Shown: positions 42,942 through 51,854, counted from the first letter of the stretch. The stretch is 64,000 bases of DNA from JADFOI01 sp965218935 (GCA_965218935.1 CBDCMH010000011.1:372001-436000); one strand, 5' to 3'. Notes: generated from the sequence alone by a model not told the origin. Program-made: numbers and translations.

Positions 42942-43601
42942 TTACCTCCCCATCAAAAGCAGAAGAAAGAGATAGATCCATAGTCCGTCCATAAAATGCC
43001 AGTAGAGCGCGGTCACACCTAGGGCAGTGGCTCCGAGCCCACCCGAGTTCCTTCGCCACACTCTCCAGGAAAGGTACAAGAGTGCCATCACACCTCCGAG
43101 CAGGTGAACAGCATGAGTCCCCGTTAACAAATAGAAAAAAGAGCTGCTGGGATTGGTGCTGACATAAACACCACTCGCCGCCAGCTTCTGCCAGGCCAGT
43201 ACCTGCCCAATCAAAAAAATCATCCCCAGGCCCGTGGTGGCCCACCACCAGCCCTGAAAACGGGCTTGAACCTGACGCCAGCGGCGAGCCTTTTCCAGAG
43301 TGAAACTGCTGGCCAGCAGTACCATCGAATTGAGCCAAAGGATCCCCGGGAAGGCGGTCGCTTGCCAGTCGTCGGAGAGGCCCTTGCGGACGACATAGGC
43401 ACTGGTGAAGGCGGCAAACAACATGAGGATGGCGGCCAGACCCAGCATCATGCCCGTATAGTAGCGCTGGCTGGGTAAGGACTTGGGACGCCCAGATCCG
43501 CGGCCTCCATCTCCGCCGGAACCCCCTTGATCAAAACCGTCACCTGATCCTCCGGGTGATTTGGACTTGGGTTTGGGAAGTGGAGGGGCAATTGTGGCCA
43601 T
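42942..43601 (-). CDS. Heme-copper oxidase subunit III, first copy
   Basis: A 219-residue protein with a Gly/Ser/Pro-rich cytoplasmic start (residues 1-40, e.g. SGDGFDQGGSGGDGGRG) and then five helices. Motifs GTHAVHLLGGVMALLYL and ALYWHFMDGLWIYLFLLLLM are subunit III signatures. It directly follows subunit I (3 bp), so the operon order is II, I, III, III, IV, small CxxC protein. The disordered Gly-rich extension is unusual. Confidence 0.92.
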   Translation of the reverse strand: MATIAPPLPKPKSKSPGGSGDGFDQGGSGGDGGRGSGRPKSLPSQRYYTGMMLGLAAILMLFAAFTSAYVVRKGLSDDWQATAFPGILWLNSMVLLASSFTLEKARRWRQVQARFQGWWWATTGLGMIFLIGQVLAWQKLAASGVYVSTNPSSSFFYLLTGTHAVHLLGGVMALLYLSWRVWRRNSGGLGATALGVTALYWHFMDGLWIYLFLLLLMGR

Positions 43602-43604
43602 GGC

Positions 43605-45377
43605 TTAGCTCGCGGGTGTTTTCCGGGCGGTCTGCATCGTATAGTCCTGGGGTTCGCCCGGCACACTGTATTCGTAAGCTCCACGATAAACCACCGGATA
43701 TTTCCCGGCAAAGTTGTCGTGGGGTGGAGGAGAGGGAACCTCCCATTCGAGGGTGGTGGCTTGCCAGGGATTGATCTCCGCCTTTTTGCCTTTGAAAAGG
43801 CTCCAGAAGAGGTTGACGAGAAAAATCAGCTGGGCAGCGATGGTGATGAAGGCTGCGATGGTAATGAAAAGGTGAATCGACGCCAGGGGCTCCAGAAAGT
43901 CAAAACCGGTCAGCTCGGCATAACGGCGTGGATTGCCTGCCATGCCCAGAAAATGCATGGGCGTAAAAATGGCGTAGACGCCGACGAAGGTCAACCCGAA
44001 GTGCACCTTTCCCCAGAACTCACTCATCTGCCGGCCGAACATCTTGGAAAACCAATAATAGGTACCTCCAAACATTCCAAAAATAGCGGCTACACCCATA
44101 ATGATGTGAAAATGGGCCACCACAAAGTAGGTGTCGTGCAGATAAATATCGGTTGAAGGTTGATTCAGGAACAGGCCGCTGACCCCACCCGTGACAAACA
44201 GAGAGACAAAACCGACGGCAAATAGCATGGGGGTAGTCAGGCGAACGTTGCCACGCCACAAGGTTCCCAGCCAGTTGAAGGTCTTGATGGCGGAGGGGAC
44301 GGCAATGACGGTCGTCATCAGTGAGAAAAAGATAGCGGTGTAGGGACTCATCCCACTCATGAACATGTGGTGTCCCCACACCATAAAGCCCAGTATGCCG
44401 ATGCCAAACAGTGCGTAAACCATGGCCCGGTATCCGAAAATCGGTTTGCGTGAGAAGGTGGAGAGAAGCTGGGAAGTAACCCCCATACCGGGAAGAATGG
44501 CGATATAGACCTCGGGATGGCCGAAGAACCAGAACAGATGCTGCCAGAGCAAGGGAGATCCCCCCTTGTGATCAATCATCTGATCACTGATGACCAGACC
44601 CCCGGGAATAAAGAAACTGGTTCCCGCCGAGCGGTCGAGCAGCAACAAAATGCCGGCGGCCAGCAACACCCCAAAGGCCAGCAGGCCCAAGATGGCGGTC
44701 ACAAACCAGGACCAGACGGTCAGAGGCATACGCATGAGGGTCATTCCCTCGGCTCGCATGTCGATAGTGGTGGTGATGAAGTTCAAGGCTCCCAGTAAGG
44801 CGGCCACACAAAAAATGGCGATGCTCACGATCCACAAGGTCTGGCCGGTCCCCAGACCGGGTCCAGCGATTTCTCCCACCGCACTCAGGGGCGGATAGCC
44901 CGTCCATCCCGAGATGGGAGCCCCACCAGTCACGAAAAACGCGGCCAGCAGAACCACCAGGGCCACAAAAGTAAACCAGAAGGAGAGCATGTTCAGGGTC
45001 GGGAAAGCCATATCGTCGGCCCCGATCTGGATGGGCAGAAAGTAGTTTCCAAACCCGCCCTGGGGAGCCGTGGTCAAGACAAAGAAAACCATAATGGTCC
45101 CGTGCATGGTTAAGAAGGAAAGATAAAATTCCGGCGTCATCACGCCGCCGGGAGCTCCTGTTGGGAAAAAAGTTTCCAGCAAGGGAATCTCCGTACCCGG
45201 CCAAACCAGGTTGAAACGGATGAAAATCGACAGGATCATCCCCACCACAACCGAGAAGAGGGCCAAGAAGAAATATTGAATGCCGATGACCTTATGATCC
45301 AGGCTAAAAATCCACTTTCGAATGAAGCCTGTGGGGGCTTCATGGACGGCATGGCTGGTCTGAGCGGCATCTGCCAT
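43605..45377 (-). CDS. ctaD: Cytochrome c oxidase subunit I
   Basis: Catalytic subunit that reduces oxygen to water and pumps protons. From ATG 45377 the protein is 590 residues. Motifs: WQHLFWFFGHPEVYIAILPG (CuB His with the Tyr crosslink), and HDTYFVVAHFHIIMG (heme a3 and a His ligands). About twelve helices are present. The start at 45377 gives MADAAQTSHAV and GGAGAAT-like spacing upstream; an extra 25 residues upstream are open but not conserved. The GHPEVY motif and HxH box mark an A-type enzyme. Confidence 0.97.
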   Translation of the reverse strand: MADAAQTSHAVHEAPTGFIRKWIFSLDHKVIGIQYFFLALFSVVVGMILSIFIRFNLVWPGTEIPLLETFFPTGAPGGVMTPEFYLSFLTMHGTIMVFFVLTTAPQGGFGNYFLPIQIGADDMAFPTLNMLSFWFTFVALVVLLAAFFVTGGAPISGWTGYPPLSAVGEIAGPGLGTGQTLWIVSIAIFCVAALLGALNFITTTIDMRAEGMTLMRMPLTVWSWFVTAILGLLAFGVLLAAGILLLLDRSAGTSFFIPGGLVISDQMIDHKGGSPLLWQHLFWFFGHPEVYIAILPGMGVTSQLLSTFSRKPIFGYRAMVYALFGIGILGFMVWGHHMFMSGMSPYTAIFFSLMTTVIAVPSAIKTFNWLGTLWRGNVRLTTPMLFAVGFVSLFVTGGVSGLFLNQPSTDIYLHDTYFVVAHFHIIMGVAAIFGMFGGTYYWFSKMFGRQMSEFWGKVHFGLTFVGVYAIFTPMHFLGMAGNPRRYAELTGFDFLEPLASIHLFITIAAFITIAAQLIFLVNLFWSLFKGKKAEINPWQATTLEWEVPSPPPHDNFAGKYPVVYRGAYEYSVPGEPQDYTMQTARKTPAS

Positions 45378-45393
45378 GTTCACATTCTCCTTC

Positions 45394-46206
45394 TTAAAAT
45401 TCAGACTGGTCTTCCAGCCAGTCGGTGTAACCTTGATCCGACAGCACGTCAAGGAAGCTCCTCATGCGATGATGACCCAAGCCACAGAGCTCAGAGCAGG
45501 CGATCTCATACTTTCCCGTCTTGGTGGCCGTGAATCGAAGGGGAATCATCATTCCCGGTACCGTGTCCTGCTTGAGCCGCAACTCTCGCACCGAAAAGTT
45601 GTGGGTGACGTCTTTGGAGCGCAGGATCAATTCAATGGGACGGTTCACGGGAACTGCCATAGTGGGAACGACCAAGTCATCTTCCGCAGCTGGATCTTCC
45701 CCGTCCAACCCCAGGGGGTTTCCTCCTGAATCGTCGATCAGTTCCGGCTGGATTCTCCCAAACTGCCCGTCGGGCCCGGAATAACGGATGTTCCAGGCAA
45801 ATTGCTGTGCGGTGACTTCAATTTGAATGGCATCCTCGGGGGTGGCGTGAACGTAGAGATCGAGCCAGACCCCATATCCCACTAGAACCATGACAAAAAA
45901 CAACACCGTGGTGGCCGCAGTCCAGGCAACCTCTATTTTGTCGCTTCCGTGGTAGTAGTAAGCGGTCTGGCCCGGCCGTTCCCGATATCGCAACACCAGA
46001 TATCCCAGAGCCACTTGGGCCAGGATAAAGACCACTGCGGTCACCATCAGGGTGTTGAAAAACTGTGCGTCTACAATCGTCCCGTGAGCCGAAGCGGATT
46101 CGGGAAACCACTGTCCGCTCGCCAGCTCAAGCATTTCAGGGACGAGGTCGGTAAACAGAATCACAGTGATCAGGGTAATAATCCAAATGGTGATCGCCAG
46201 TAGCAT
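45394..46206 (-). CDS. ctaC: Cytochrome c oxidase subunit II
   Basis: Carries the binuclear CuA centre that receives electrons from cytochrome c or a cupredoxin. The 270-residue protein has an N-terminal helix, a second helix (AATTVLFFVMVLVGYGVWLDL) and a cupredoxin domain with ligands in VTHNFSV and CSELCGLGHHRM. It lacks a fused cytochrome c domain. An acidic insertion (LIDDSGGNPLGLDGEDPAAEDD) lies before the conserved VVPTMAVPVNRP. It starts the operon; subunit I follows after 16 bp. Confidence 0.96.
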   Translation of the reverse strand: MLLAITIWIITLITVILFTDLVPEMLELASGQWFPESASAHGTIVDAQFFNTLMVTAVVFILAQVALGYLVLRYRERPGQTAYYYHGSDKIEVAWTAATTVLFFVMVLVGYGVWLDLYVHATPEDAIQIEVTAQQFAWNIRYSGPDGQFGRIQPELIDDSGGNPLGLDGEDPAAEDDLVVPTMAVPVNRPIELILRSKDVTHNFSVRELRLKQDTVPGMMIPLRFTATKTGKYEIACSELCGLGHHRMRSFLDVLSDQGYTDWLEDQSEF

Positions 46207-46306
46207 GAGTTTATTCTCTCCCCCTTTTTTGAGAGCCCCCTCAAAAAAAATCGCTTGCTATTGTACCAACAAAAAATCAATTTTCAACGGGTAGGGCGGA
46301 TTTACT

Positions 46307-46477
46307 TCAGGAACCGACGGCTTGACCACAATTTCGGCAATGGATTCGCCTTTTGGCGTTGAGTGTTCCACACCCCGGACAGCGGTTGTACATGGAGCGG
46401 GCAAAAACCTGAGTGACGAAGGCACTGAAGATGAGAATGGCGGCTACCAGTAAAAATCCAAGGATTGTCTCTCCCAT
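46307..46477 (-). CDS. Tiny membrane protein with zinc-ribbon tail, 56 residues
   Basis: Not reported by simple long-ORF cutoffs. From ATG 46477: one membrane helix (ILGFLLVAAILIFSAFVTQVF, about residues 5-25) followed by CPGCGTLNAKRRIHCRNCG, a double CxxC zinc ribbon. The arrangement helix-then-ribbon is common in small bacterial proteins of unknown role. It is 98 bp from ctaC and could belong to the cox transcript, or be transcribed divergently from dgt. No strong Shine-Dalgarno is visible. Confidence 0.6.
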   Translation of the reverse strand: MGETILGFLLVAAILIFSAFVTQVFARSMYNRCPGCGTLNAKRRIHCRNCGQAVGS

Positions 46478-46540
46478 GAGCACCCCGACTGAGAGTTCGG
46501 GGCCAGTCCCCGAACTCTCTACGCATAATACCGGCTAGTA

Positions 46541-46546
46541 TATAAT
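46541..46546 (+). promoter_or_regulatory. Possible -10 box directly before dgt
   Basis: A perfect TATAAT ends 7 bp before the ATG of dgt, with no good -35 box. If used, the mRNA would begin close to the start codon, i.e. be leaderless. Confidence 0.4.
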
Positions 46547-46553
46547 CATTTGA

Positions 46554-47672
46554 ATGAGGCTGGCCCCCTACGCCATGCGAGATGAATTGACGGAAGGGAG
46601 GCGCTATCCTGAGAAGCCCCATCCCTATCGATCCGAATATCAGCGAGATCGCGACCGCATTGTTCACAGTAAGGCCTTTCGCAGGCTGGAGAATAAGACC
46701 CAGGTTTTTGACCCCGATTACTCGGACCATTTCCGCAACCGATTGACCCACACCATCGAGGTCAGCCAGATTACCCGGACCGTCAGTGAAGCGCTTGAGT
46801 TGAACACCGATCTCTGCGAAGTTCTGGCTCTGAGTCACGACATTGGGCATCCACCCTTTAGTCATGAGGGGGAAAGGGTGTTGGATCGATTGATGAGGAA
46901 CTACGGTTCCGGGTTCGATCACAACCTCCATTCCCTGCGGATTGTTGAAGATTTCGAAGAAAAATACATTTCCTTTCGGGGTCTCAACCTGACCTTTGAG
47001 GTTCGCGAAGGGATTGTCAAACACAGTCGAGATTTGGCGGAAGACGAGGAGTCCAACGTCGATCTCAGCGAGTACCGGCTGGGGGAGCGTCCTCCACTGG
47101 AGGCTCAAGTCATCGATCTTGCCGATGAAATCGCCTATAACACCGCCGACCTGGATGATGGCTACGATTCAGGGCTGTTGAGTGTGGAGCAGATGGTTGA
47201 GCAAATGGAACTCTTTCAGTCGCTCCATCAAAAGGTTGAGGCAGAGTACCCGGAGGCGGCTGAAAAACTGAGGGTCAGTGAGACGGTAAGAAGAGTGATC
47301 GATGTTCTAGTAACGAGTCTGGTATCCCAAACCCGCCGAGCTCTTGAGACCCATGGGGTCCACTCTGTGAAGGAAGTCCGCCAGTTCCCGAGCCGGATTC
47401 TCGGTTTGGAGGATCACATCGCCTCTCAGAATCGTGAGTTGAAGGATTTTCTCCATCGAAACCTTTATAATCATGAGGTGATGAGGCAGGCCCGGGAGAA
47501 AGCCCAACGTCTCCTCGAAGAATTGTTCCGATACTATTCGGAGAATCCCCAAAGGCTTCCCGAAGGCCACTTCTCCCGCATCGACATTTTGGGCCCTGAG
47601 CGCGTGGTTTGTGACTATATTGCGGGAATGACGGACAAGTATGCCCAGGCGAAGTATGAACTCATTGAGTAG
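46554..47672 (+). CDS. dgt: Deoxyguanosinetriphosphate triphosphohydrolase-like protein
   Basis: HD-domain enzyme that cleaves dNTP to nucleoside and triphosphate, controlling the dNTP pool. The 372-residue protein begins MRLAPYAMRDEL like others and has RDRDRIVHSKAFRRLENKTQVF, the HD motif in LALSHDIGHPPFSHEGE, and DLADEIAYNTADLDDGY. The start at 46554 gives the conserved LAPYA motif and agrees with a TATAAT just upstream. It stands alone, divergent from the zinc-ribbon gene, and is followed by the yceD-rpmF pair. Confidence 0.95.
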   Translation: MRLAPYAMRDELTEGRRYPEKPHPYRSEYQRDRDRIVHSKAFRRLENKTQVFDPDYSDHFRNRLTHTIEVSQITRTVSEALELNTDLCEVLALSHDIGHPPFSHEGERVLDRLMRNYGSGFDHNLHSLRIVEDFEEKYISFRGLNLTFEVREGIVKHSRDLAEDEESNVDLSEYRLGERPPLEAQVIDLADEIAYNTADLDDGYDSGLLSVEQMVEQMELFQSLHQKVEAEYPEAAEKLRVSETVRRVIDVLVTSLVSQTRRALETHGVHSVKEVRQFPSRILGLEDHIASQNRELKDFLHRNLYNHEVMRQAREKAQRLLEELFRYYSENPQRLPEGHFSRIDILGPERVVCDYIAGMTDKYAQAKYELIE

Positions 47673-47698
47673 TAAGAATGCAAAGCCTGGATCTCGTG

Positions 47699-47728
47699 TT
47701 GACAACCCGAATTGATGTGAGGTACATT
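47699..47728 (+). promoter_or_regulatory. Promoter for yceD-rpmF
   Basis: TTGACA at 47699-47704, 18-base spacer, TACATT at 47723-47728. It lies 40 bp upstream of yceD. Confidence 0.5.
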
Positions 47729-47768
47729 CATCGTTCTTTCTTGAGAGAATAACCCCTTTAAAGGCACT

Positions 47769-48311
47769 ATGTTTGTGGACATTAATGAACTCAGGGAGCG
47801 GAACGAGCCCCTTCTCCTGGTGAAGGACTTTGGTGAGGAAGAACTCAAAATCGATCACCCCATCAGTGCCTTACAACATCCTGCTCATTCGGAGGTGAAG
47901 ATTTGGTTGTGGGGGGAGCGTGTGTGTGTGGAGGGCAAACTGGGAGCTGATCTGGTGCTGACTTGCTCGCGCTGCTTGAAGCCCTTTGCCCGAAAGATTC
48001 AGAAGGGTTTTGAGTTGGAATATCGGCCTGACCCCGTGGTCGAGACTGAAGGAGAGGACTTCGGCTTGACCTACACAGATTTGGAGATCGGCTTTTATCG
48101 AGAGGATCGATTGGATGTTCGAGCCGTCATCTCAGAACAGATCGTTTTGGAAATTCCCATGAAACCCGTCTGCCAGGAGGCCTGTAAAGGTCTGTGCGAT
48201 CAGTGCGGCGCCGATCTCAACGAGGATCCATGCAACTGCCAACCGCGGAGTATCGACCCCCGACTTGAGGCTCTGTTAGAAGTCAAGAAGAGAATGGGCG
48301 AGAAGCGATAA
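47769..48311 (+). CDS. yceD: DUF177 (YceD-family) protein
   Basis: A 180-residue protein of the YceD family, which in most bacteria sits beside rpmF and helps 23S rRNA accumulate. It has CSRCLKPF, and near the C-terminus a Cys-rich segment (CQEACKGLCDQCGADLNEDPCNC), the family's usual zinc-like pattern. It has a good upstream promoter and is followed 27 bp later by rpmF, the classical arrangement, so co-expression with ribosomal protein L32 is expected. Confidence 0.92.
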   Translation: MFVDINELRERNEPLLLVKDFGEEELKIDHPISALQHPAHSEVKIWLWGERVCVEGKLGADLVLTCSRCLKPFARKIQKGFELEYRPDPVVETEGEDFGLTYTDLEIGFYREDRLDVRAVISEQIVLEIPMKPVCQEACKGLCDQCGADLNEDPCNCQPRSIDPRLEALLEVKKRMGEKR

Positions 48312-48338
48312 TTAGAGGATACTATTAGAGGACGCTAA

Positions 48339-48521
48339 ATGCCCAATCCCAAGAGAAGACATTCCAAATCCCGTAGGGGAAAGCGACGAGCCCATGATTT
48401 TTTGACCACCCCGAATCTCTCAACTTGCAGCCACTGTGGGTCTCCCGTACTGCCCCACAGAGTCTGTCCCAATTGCGGTTATTACAAGGATAAGCAGGTG
48501 ATTGAAGTCGAGGAGGTATAG
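48339..48521 (+). CDS. rpmF: Ribosomal protein L32
   Basis: A 60-residue ribosomal protein with the basic N-terminus NPKRRHSKSRRGKRRAHD and the zinc-binding Cys pairs in CSHCGSPVLPHRVCPNCGYY. Length is standard. A non-autonomous repeat starts 2 bp after its stop. In many bacteria plsX and fabH come next; here the fab genes start at 48687 without them. Confidence 0.98.
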   Translation: MPNPKRRHSKSRRGKRRAHDFLTTPNLSTCSHCGSPVLPHRVCPNCGYYKDKQVIEVEEV

Positions 48522-48522
48522 T

Positions 48523-48671
48523 CAGCCCGGACTATGCATAAATTCTTTACTGCAGTAACGAAATCATCCGCCCTGACTGCGCGACCCGCAAACGCGGGTG
48601 CCCCCCGCGGGCCTTGTCAGCTCGGCGGTTTCGTCGCTTCGTGACAAGAACCTATGCATGATCCGGGCTAG
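48523..48671 (+). repeat. Non-autonomous inverted-repeat element, copy B
   Basis: About 149 bp between rpmF and fabD. Ends: cagcccggactatgcataaattcttt and, inverted, gttcttgtcacgaagcg...ctagcccgga. The central hairpin seen in copies A and C is missing. It occupies the position where plsX-fabH would normally lie. Confidence 0.7.
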
Positions 48672-48686
48672 TGCCTTCGTGTTGTC

Positions 48687-49610
48687 GTGATCGCTTTCGT
48701 CTTCCCAGGCCAGGGTTCGCAGTACAGTGGAATGGGGAGGGACGTGGCCGCGGAGTTCCCCGAAGCTCGAGAGGTTTTTGCCCGGGCAGACGGGGTCCTT
48801 GGTTTTCCTCTCAGCCGGCTTTGTTTTGAAGGGTCCGAAGAAGAGCTTCAACTGACTGAGACCACTCAACCTGCCGTGCTGACGACTTCCGTCGCTCTCT
48901 TTAGAATCCTTGAAAGGCAGAAAACATTGCCTGATTTCGTAGCGGGACACAGTCTGGGAGAGTATTCTGCGCTTGTGGCCGCCGGCGGACTCGATTTCGA
49001 GGATGCTGTCCGCCTGGTTCACCAAAGAGGTCGCTTCATGCAGGAAGCGGTGCCTGTTGGGGAAGGAGCTATGGCAGCAGTTCTGGGTTTGGAAAGAAAC
49101 GTCGTAGAGAGTATCTGCCAAGAGGCGGCTCAAGGCGAGGTGGTTTCTCCGGCCAACATCAATTCTGCCGATCAGATTGTGATTTCCGGCCACCGCCAAG
49201 CCGTGGAGCGAGCCGGTGATCTGGCCCGAGAGAGAGGAGCCCGGAAAGTGCTCTCACTGGCCGTGAGTGCTCCCTTTCACTGCGCATTGATGAAGCCCGC
49301 CGAGAAGCGTCTTTCCGAAGTCCTCCGGAATATTACCTGCCATGACCTCAAGATTCCGCTGGTGAATAACGTCGAAGCCCGAGAAGTGACCCAAGGGGAG
49401 GAAGCACGTCAGGGGTTAGTGAAACAGGTTTCCGCTGCCGTGCTCTGGTACGATTGTGTTCAACAGATGGTCCGAGCCGGTGTGTCGACTTTTGTCGAGG
49501 TGGGACCGGGTAAGGCGCTCAAGGGCCTCATCCGGAGAATCGCCCCTTCCGTTCAAACTGTAAGCATTGAAAATCGAGAACAATTGGAAGCCTATGCACG
49601 ACTTTTCTAG
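48687..49610 (+). CDS. fabD: Malonyl-CoA:ACP transacylase
   Basis: Loads malonyl groups on acyl carrier protein for fatty-acid synthesis. The 307-residue protein opens IAFVFPGQGSQYSGMGRDV and has the active site Ser in AGHSLGEYSALVAAGG, plus an Arg region in VRLVHQRGRFMQ and a His in SAPFHCALM. Starts with GTG at 48687. The C-terminal end overlaps fabG by 17 bp, so translation is probably coupled. It is the first gene of fabD-fabG-acpP-fabF. Confidence 0.97.
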   Translation: MIAFVFPGQGSQYSGMGRDVAAEFPEAREVFARADGVLGFPLSRLCFEGSEEELQLTETTQPAVLTTSVALFRILERQKTLPDFVAGHSLGEYSALVAAGGLDFEDAVRLVHQRGRFMQEAVPVGEGAMAAVLGLERNVVESICQEAAQGEVVSPANINSADQIVISGHRQAVERAGDLARERGARKVLSLAVSAPFHCALMKPAEKRLSEVLRNITCHDLKIPLVNNVEAREVTQGEEARQGLVKQVSAAVLWYDCVQQMVRAGVSTFVEVGPGKALKGLIRRIAPSVQTVSIENREQLEAYARLF

Positions 49611-50337
49611 CCAGGTTGTGCTGGTGACGGGCGCATCACGGGGAATCGGTCGAAAGGTGGCCGAGGAGTTCGCTTCTCACGGAGCCTATGTCGTGATGGC
49701 GAGCCGGTCCCAGGCCCATATCGAAGCCGCCGCCCAGGAAATCCGCGAAAAGGGCGGAAAAGCGCTGGCGGTGGCGATGGATGTGGGGCAGCAGGATCAA
49801 GTCCAAAGTGCGCTCTCGCACATCGGGGAGAGTGTTGAAAAGGTGGATATTTTGGTCAACAATGCCGGTGTAGCCCGGGACAATCTGATTCTTCGAATGA
49901 AGGAAGAGGAGTGGCGCCAGGTACTGAGCACCAACCTGGATGGTCTTTTCTATGTGACTCGCCAGGTGGTAGCGGGAATGGTTCGCCGCCGCTTTGGCAG
50001 GGTGATCAACATCACTTCAGTGGTGGCCCAGATGGGCAACCCTGGGCAGGTGAATTATGCCAGCAGCAAAGCGGGAATCATCGGATTTACCAAGGCCCTG
50101 GCACGAGAAGTGGCTTCCCGCAACATTACCGTTAATGCGATTGCTCCGGGGTTTATTGAGACCGATTTGACGGCTGAGATGGGACCCAAGATGAAGGAGG
50201 AACTCCAGAAAAGCATTCCTCTGAAAAGGCTGGGAGGTGTCGAGGATGTCGCCTATGGGGTCCTTTTCCTGGCTTCAGAAGAGGCTGGATATGTCACGGG
50301 GCATGTGCTAAATATAAACGGCGGAATGTATATGTAA
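49594..50337 (+). CDS. fabG: 3-oxoacyl-[ACP] reductase
   Basis: NADPH-dependent ketoacyl reductase. The 247-residue SDR protein has the cofactor loop VTGASRGIGRKVAEEF and NNAG, and the active site Ser in INITSVVAQMG, with YASSKAG giving Tyr and Lys. The start at 49594 overlaps the fabD end by 17 bp and gives MHDFSSQVVLVTGASRG. The acyl carrier gene follows 26 bp later. Confidence 0.98.
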   Translation: MHDFSSQVVLVTGASRGIGRKVAEEFASHGAYVVMASRSQAHIEAAAQEIREKGGKALAVAMDVGQQDQVQSALSHIGESVEKVDILVNNAGVARDNLILRMKEEEWRQVLSTNLDGLFYVTRQVVAGMVRRRFGRVINITSVVAQMGNPGQVNYASSKAGIIGFTKALAREVASRNITVNAIAPGFIETDLTAEMGPKMKEELQKSIPLKRLGGVEDVAYGVLFLASEEAGYVTGHVLNINGGMYM

Positions 50338-50363
50338 CCGTCGCAAAAGCGAATGGAGGAGAA

Positions 50364-50600
50364 ATGGCATCAGTAGAGGAAAGCGTGAAAACGATCATCG
50401 TGGATCAGCTGGGGGCTAATGAACCTGATGTAACCCCCGATGCTCATTTTGTAGATGACCTTGGAGCGGACTCGTTGGATACGGTTGAGTTGGTGATGAA
50501 ATTTGAAGAGGACTTCGATATCGAGATTCCCGACGAGGATGCAGAAAAGATTCAAACCGTGCAAGACGCCGTCGATTATATCAACGCCCATCAGAAATAA
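50364..50600 (+). CDS. acpP: Acyl carrier protein
   Basis: A 78-residue acidic protein. The phosphopantetheine Ser is in GADSLDTVELVM. Typical helical content and length. It lies between fabG and fabF, with aatggaggagaa as ribosome site just upstream of the ATG. Confidence 0.98.
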   Translation: MASVEESVKTIIVDQLGANEPDVTPDAHFVDDLGADSLDTVELVMKFEEDFDIEIPDEDAEKIQTVQDAVDYINAHQK

Positions 50601-50615
50601 CTTCTGGAGTCCATC

Positions 50616-51854
50616 TTGACAAGAAGGGTCGTGCTGACAGGCGTAGGGCTGGTTTCAGCCTTGGGTCTGGACACGAAAAGTACGTGGAGTGGTCTGCTAG
50701 AGGGCAGGAGTGGAGTGGGCCCCATCACTCATTTTGACGCCAGTGACTTCTCCGCCAGAATTGCCGCCGAAGTCAAGAACATCGATCCGCTGGCATACGT
50801 GGACACCAAGAATGCGCGCAAGATGGACCTGTTCATTCTTTACGCCATTGCGGCCAGCGATGTTGCTGTTGTCGATGCCTGCTTGAGCGTCACCAAGGAA
50901 AATGCGGAGAGGATCGGAGTCTATATCGGTTCCGGCATCGGAGGATTCGGTACTATTGAAGCTCAACATACGAATTTTCTGAACAAGGGTCCCCGAAAAA
51001 TCTCTCCATTCTTCATTCCAGCCAGCATCGGTAACCTGGCCACAGGGCAGGTTTCGATTCGGTTTGGGACCACCGGTCCCAATTCCGCGACTTGTACTGC
51101 CTGTTCAGCGGGTTGCCACGCCATTGGCGACTCTTTCAAGATCATCGAGCGCGGTGCAGCCGATGTGATGATCGCAGGGGGTTCGGAAGCGGCCATTACT
51201 CCCATGGGAGTGGGAGGGTTTGCGGCCATGAGGGCTCTCTCCACTCGCAATGAAGAACCGGAGAAGGCCAGTCGACCCTTCGACCGCGATCGCGACGGGT
51301 TTGTGATCGGTGAGGGTGCAGGTATTGTTATTTTAGAGGAGTTGGAGCACGCCCGCCGGAGAGACGCTCGGATTCTTGCCGAGATCGTGGGTTATGGCAT
51401 GAGCGGGGACGCTTATCACATCACCGCTCCTCCGGAGGAGGGTTCCGGGGCGGTTCGGGTCCTCAAAGCCACTCTTGAAGACGCTGGTGTGGATCCCACC
51501 GAGGTCGATTACATCAATGCCCATGGGACCAGTACTCCACCCAATGACCGCATCGAGACGAGAGCTATCAAGACTGTTTTCTCCGACCACGCTTACAAGC
51601 TGGCCATCAGCTCTACCAAGTCGATGACCGGTCACCTTCTGGGCGCCGCCGGTGGATTGGAAGGAGGGATCACCGCTCTTGCCATCCATCATCAAACCAT
51701 TCCTCCTACCATCAACCTGGAAAACCCGGATCCCGACTGTGACCTGGACTATGTTCCCGGTAAGGCGCGGAAGGCAGAGATTCGCTATGCCCTGTCCAGC
51801 TCATTCGGGTTCGGGGGCACCAACGCCTGCATTCTGCTCAAGAGATACCCGTAA
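50616..51854 (+). CDS. fabF: 3-oxoacyl-[ACP] synthase II
   Basis: Condensing enzyme that extends acyl-ACP chains. The 412-residue protein starts with TTG at 50616 (RRVVLTGVGLVSALGL). The nucleophile is Cys in NSATCTACSAGCHAIG, and the two His are in YINAHGTSTPPND and KSMTGHLLGAAGG. Length and motifs are complete. It ends just 3 bp before a CTAG-flanked inverted-repeat element. plsX and fabH, often in the same cluster, are absent here. Confidence 0.97.
   Translation: MTRRVVLTGVGLVSALGLDTKSTWSGLLEGRSGVGPITHFDASDFSARIAAEVKNIDPLAYVDTKNARKMDLFILYAIAASDVAVVDACLSVTKENAERIGVYIGSGIGGFGTIEAQHTNFLNKGPRKISPFFIPASIGNLATGQVSIRFGTTGPNSATCTACSAGCHAIGDSFKIIERGAADVMIAGGSEAAITPMGVGGFAAMRALSTRNEEPEKASRPFDRDRDGFVIGEGAGIVILEELEHARRRDARILAEIVGYGMSGDAYHITAPPEEGSGAVRVLKATLEDAGVDPTEVDYINAHGTSTPPNDRIETRAIKTVFSDHAYKLAISSTKSMTGHLLGAAGGLEGGITALAIHHQTIPPTINLENPDPDCDLDYVPGKARKAEIRYALSSSFGFGGTNACILLKRYP

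Noticed and set aside
46511..46535. Further end of the 150-200 bp repeat family (tctctacgcataataccggctag)
   Set aside because: Similarity is partial with several mismatches; could be chance.
46302..47108. 268-residue minus-strand frame opposite dgt
   Set aside because: It is a shadow of dgt in another frame; only the 56-residue frame at 46307-46477 has protein-like features.
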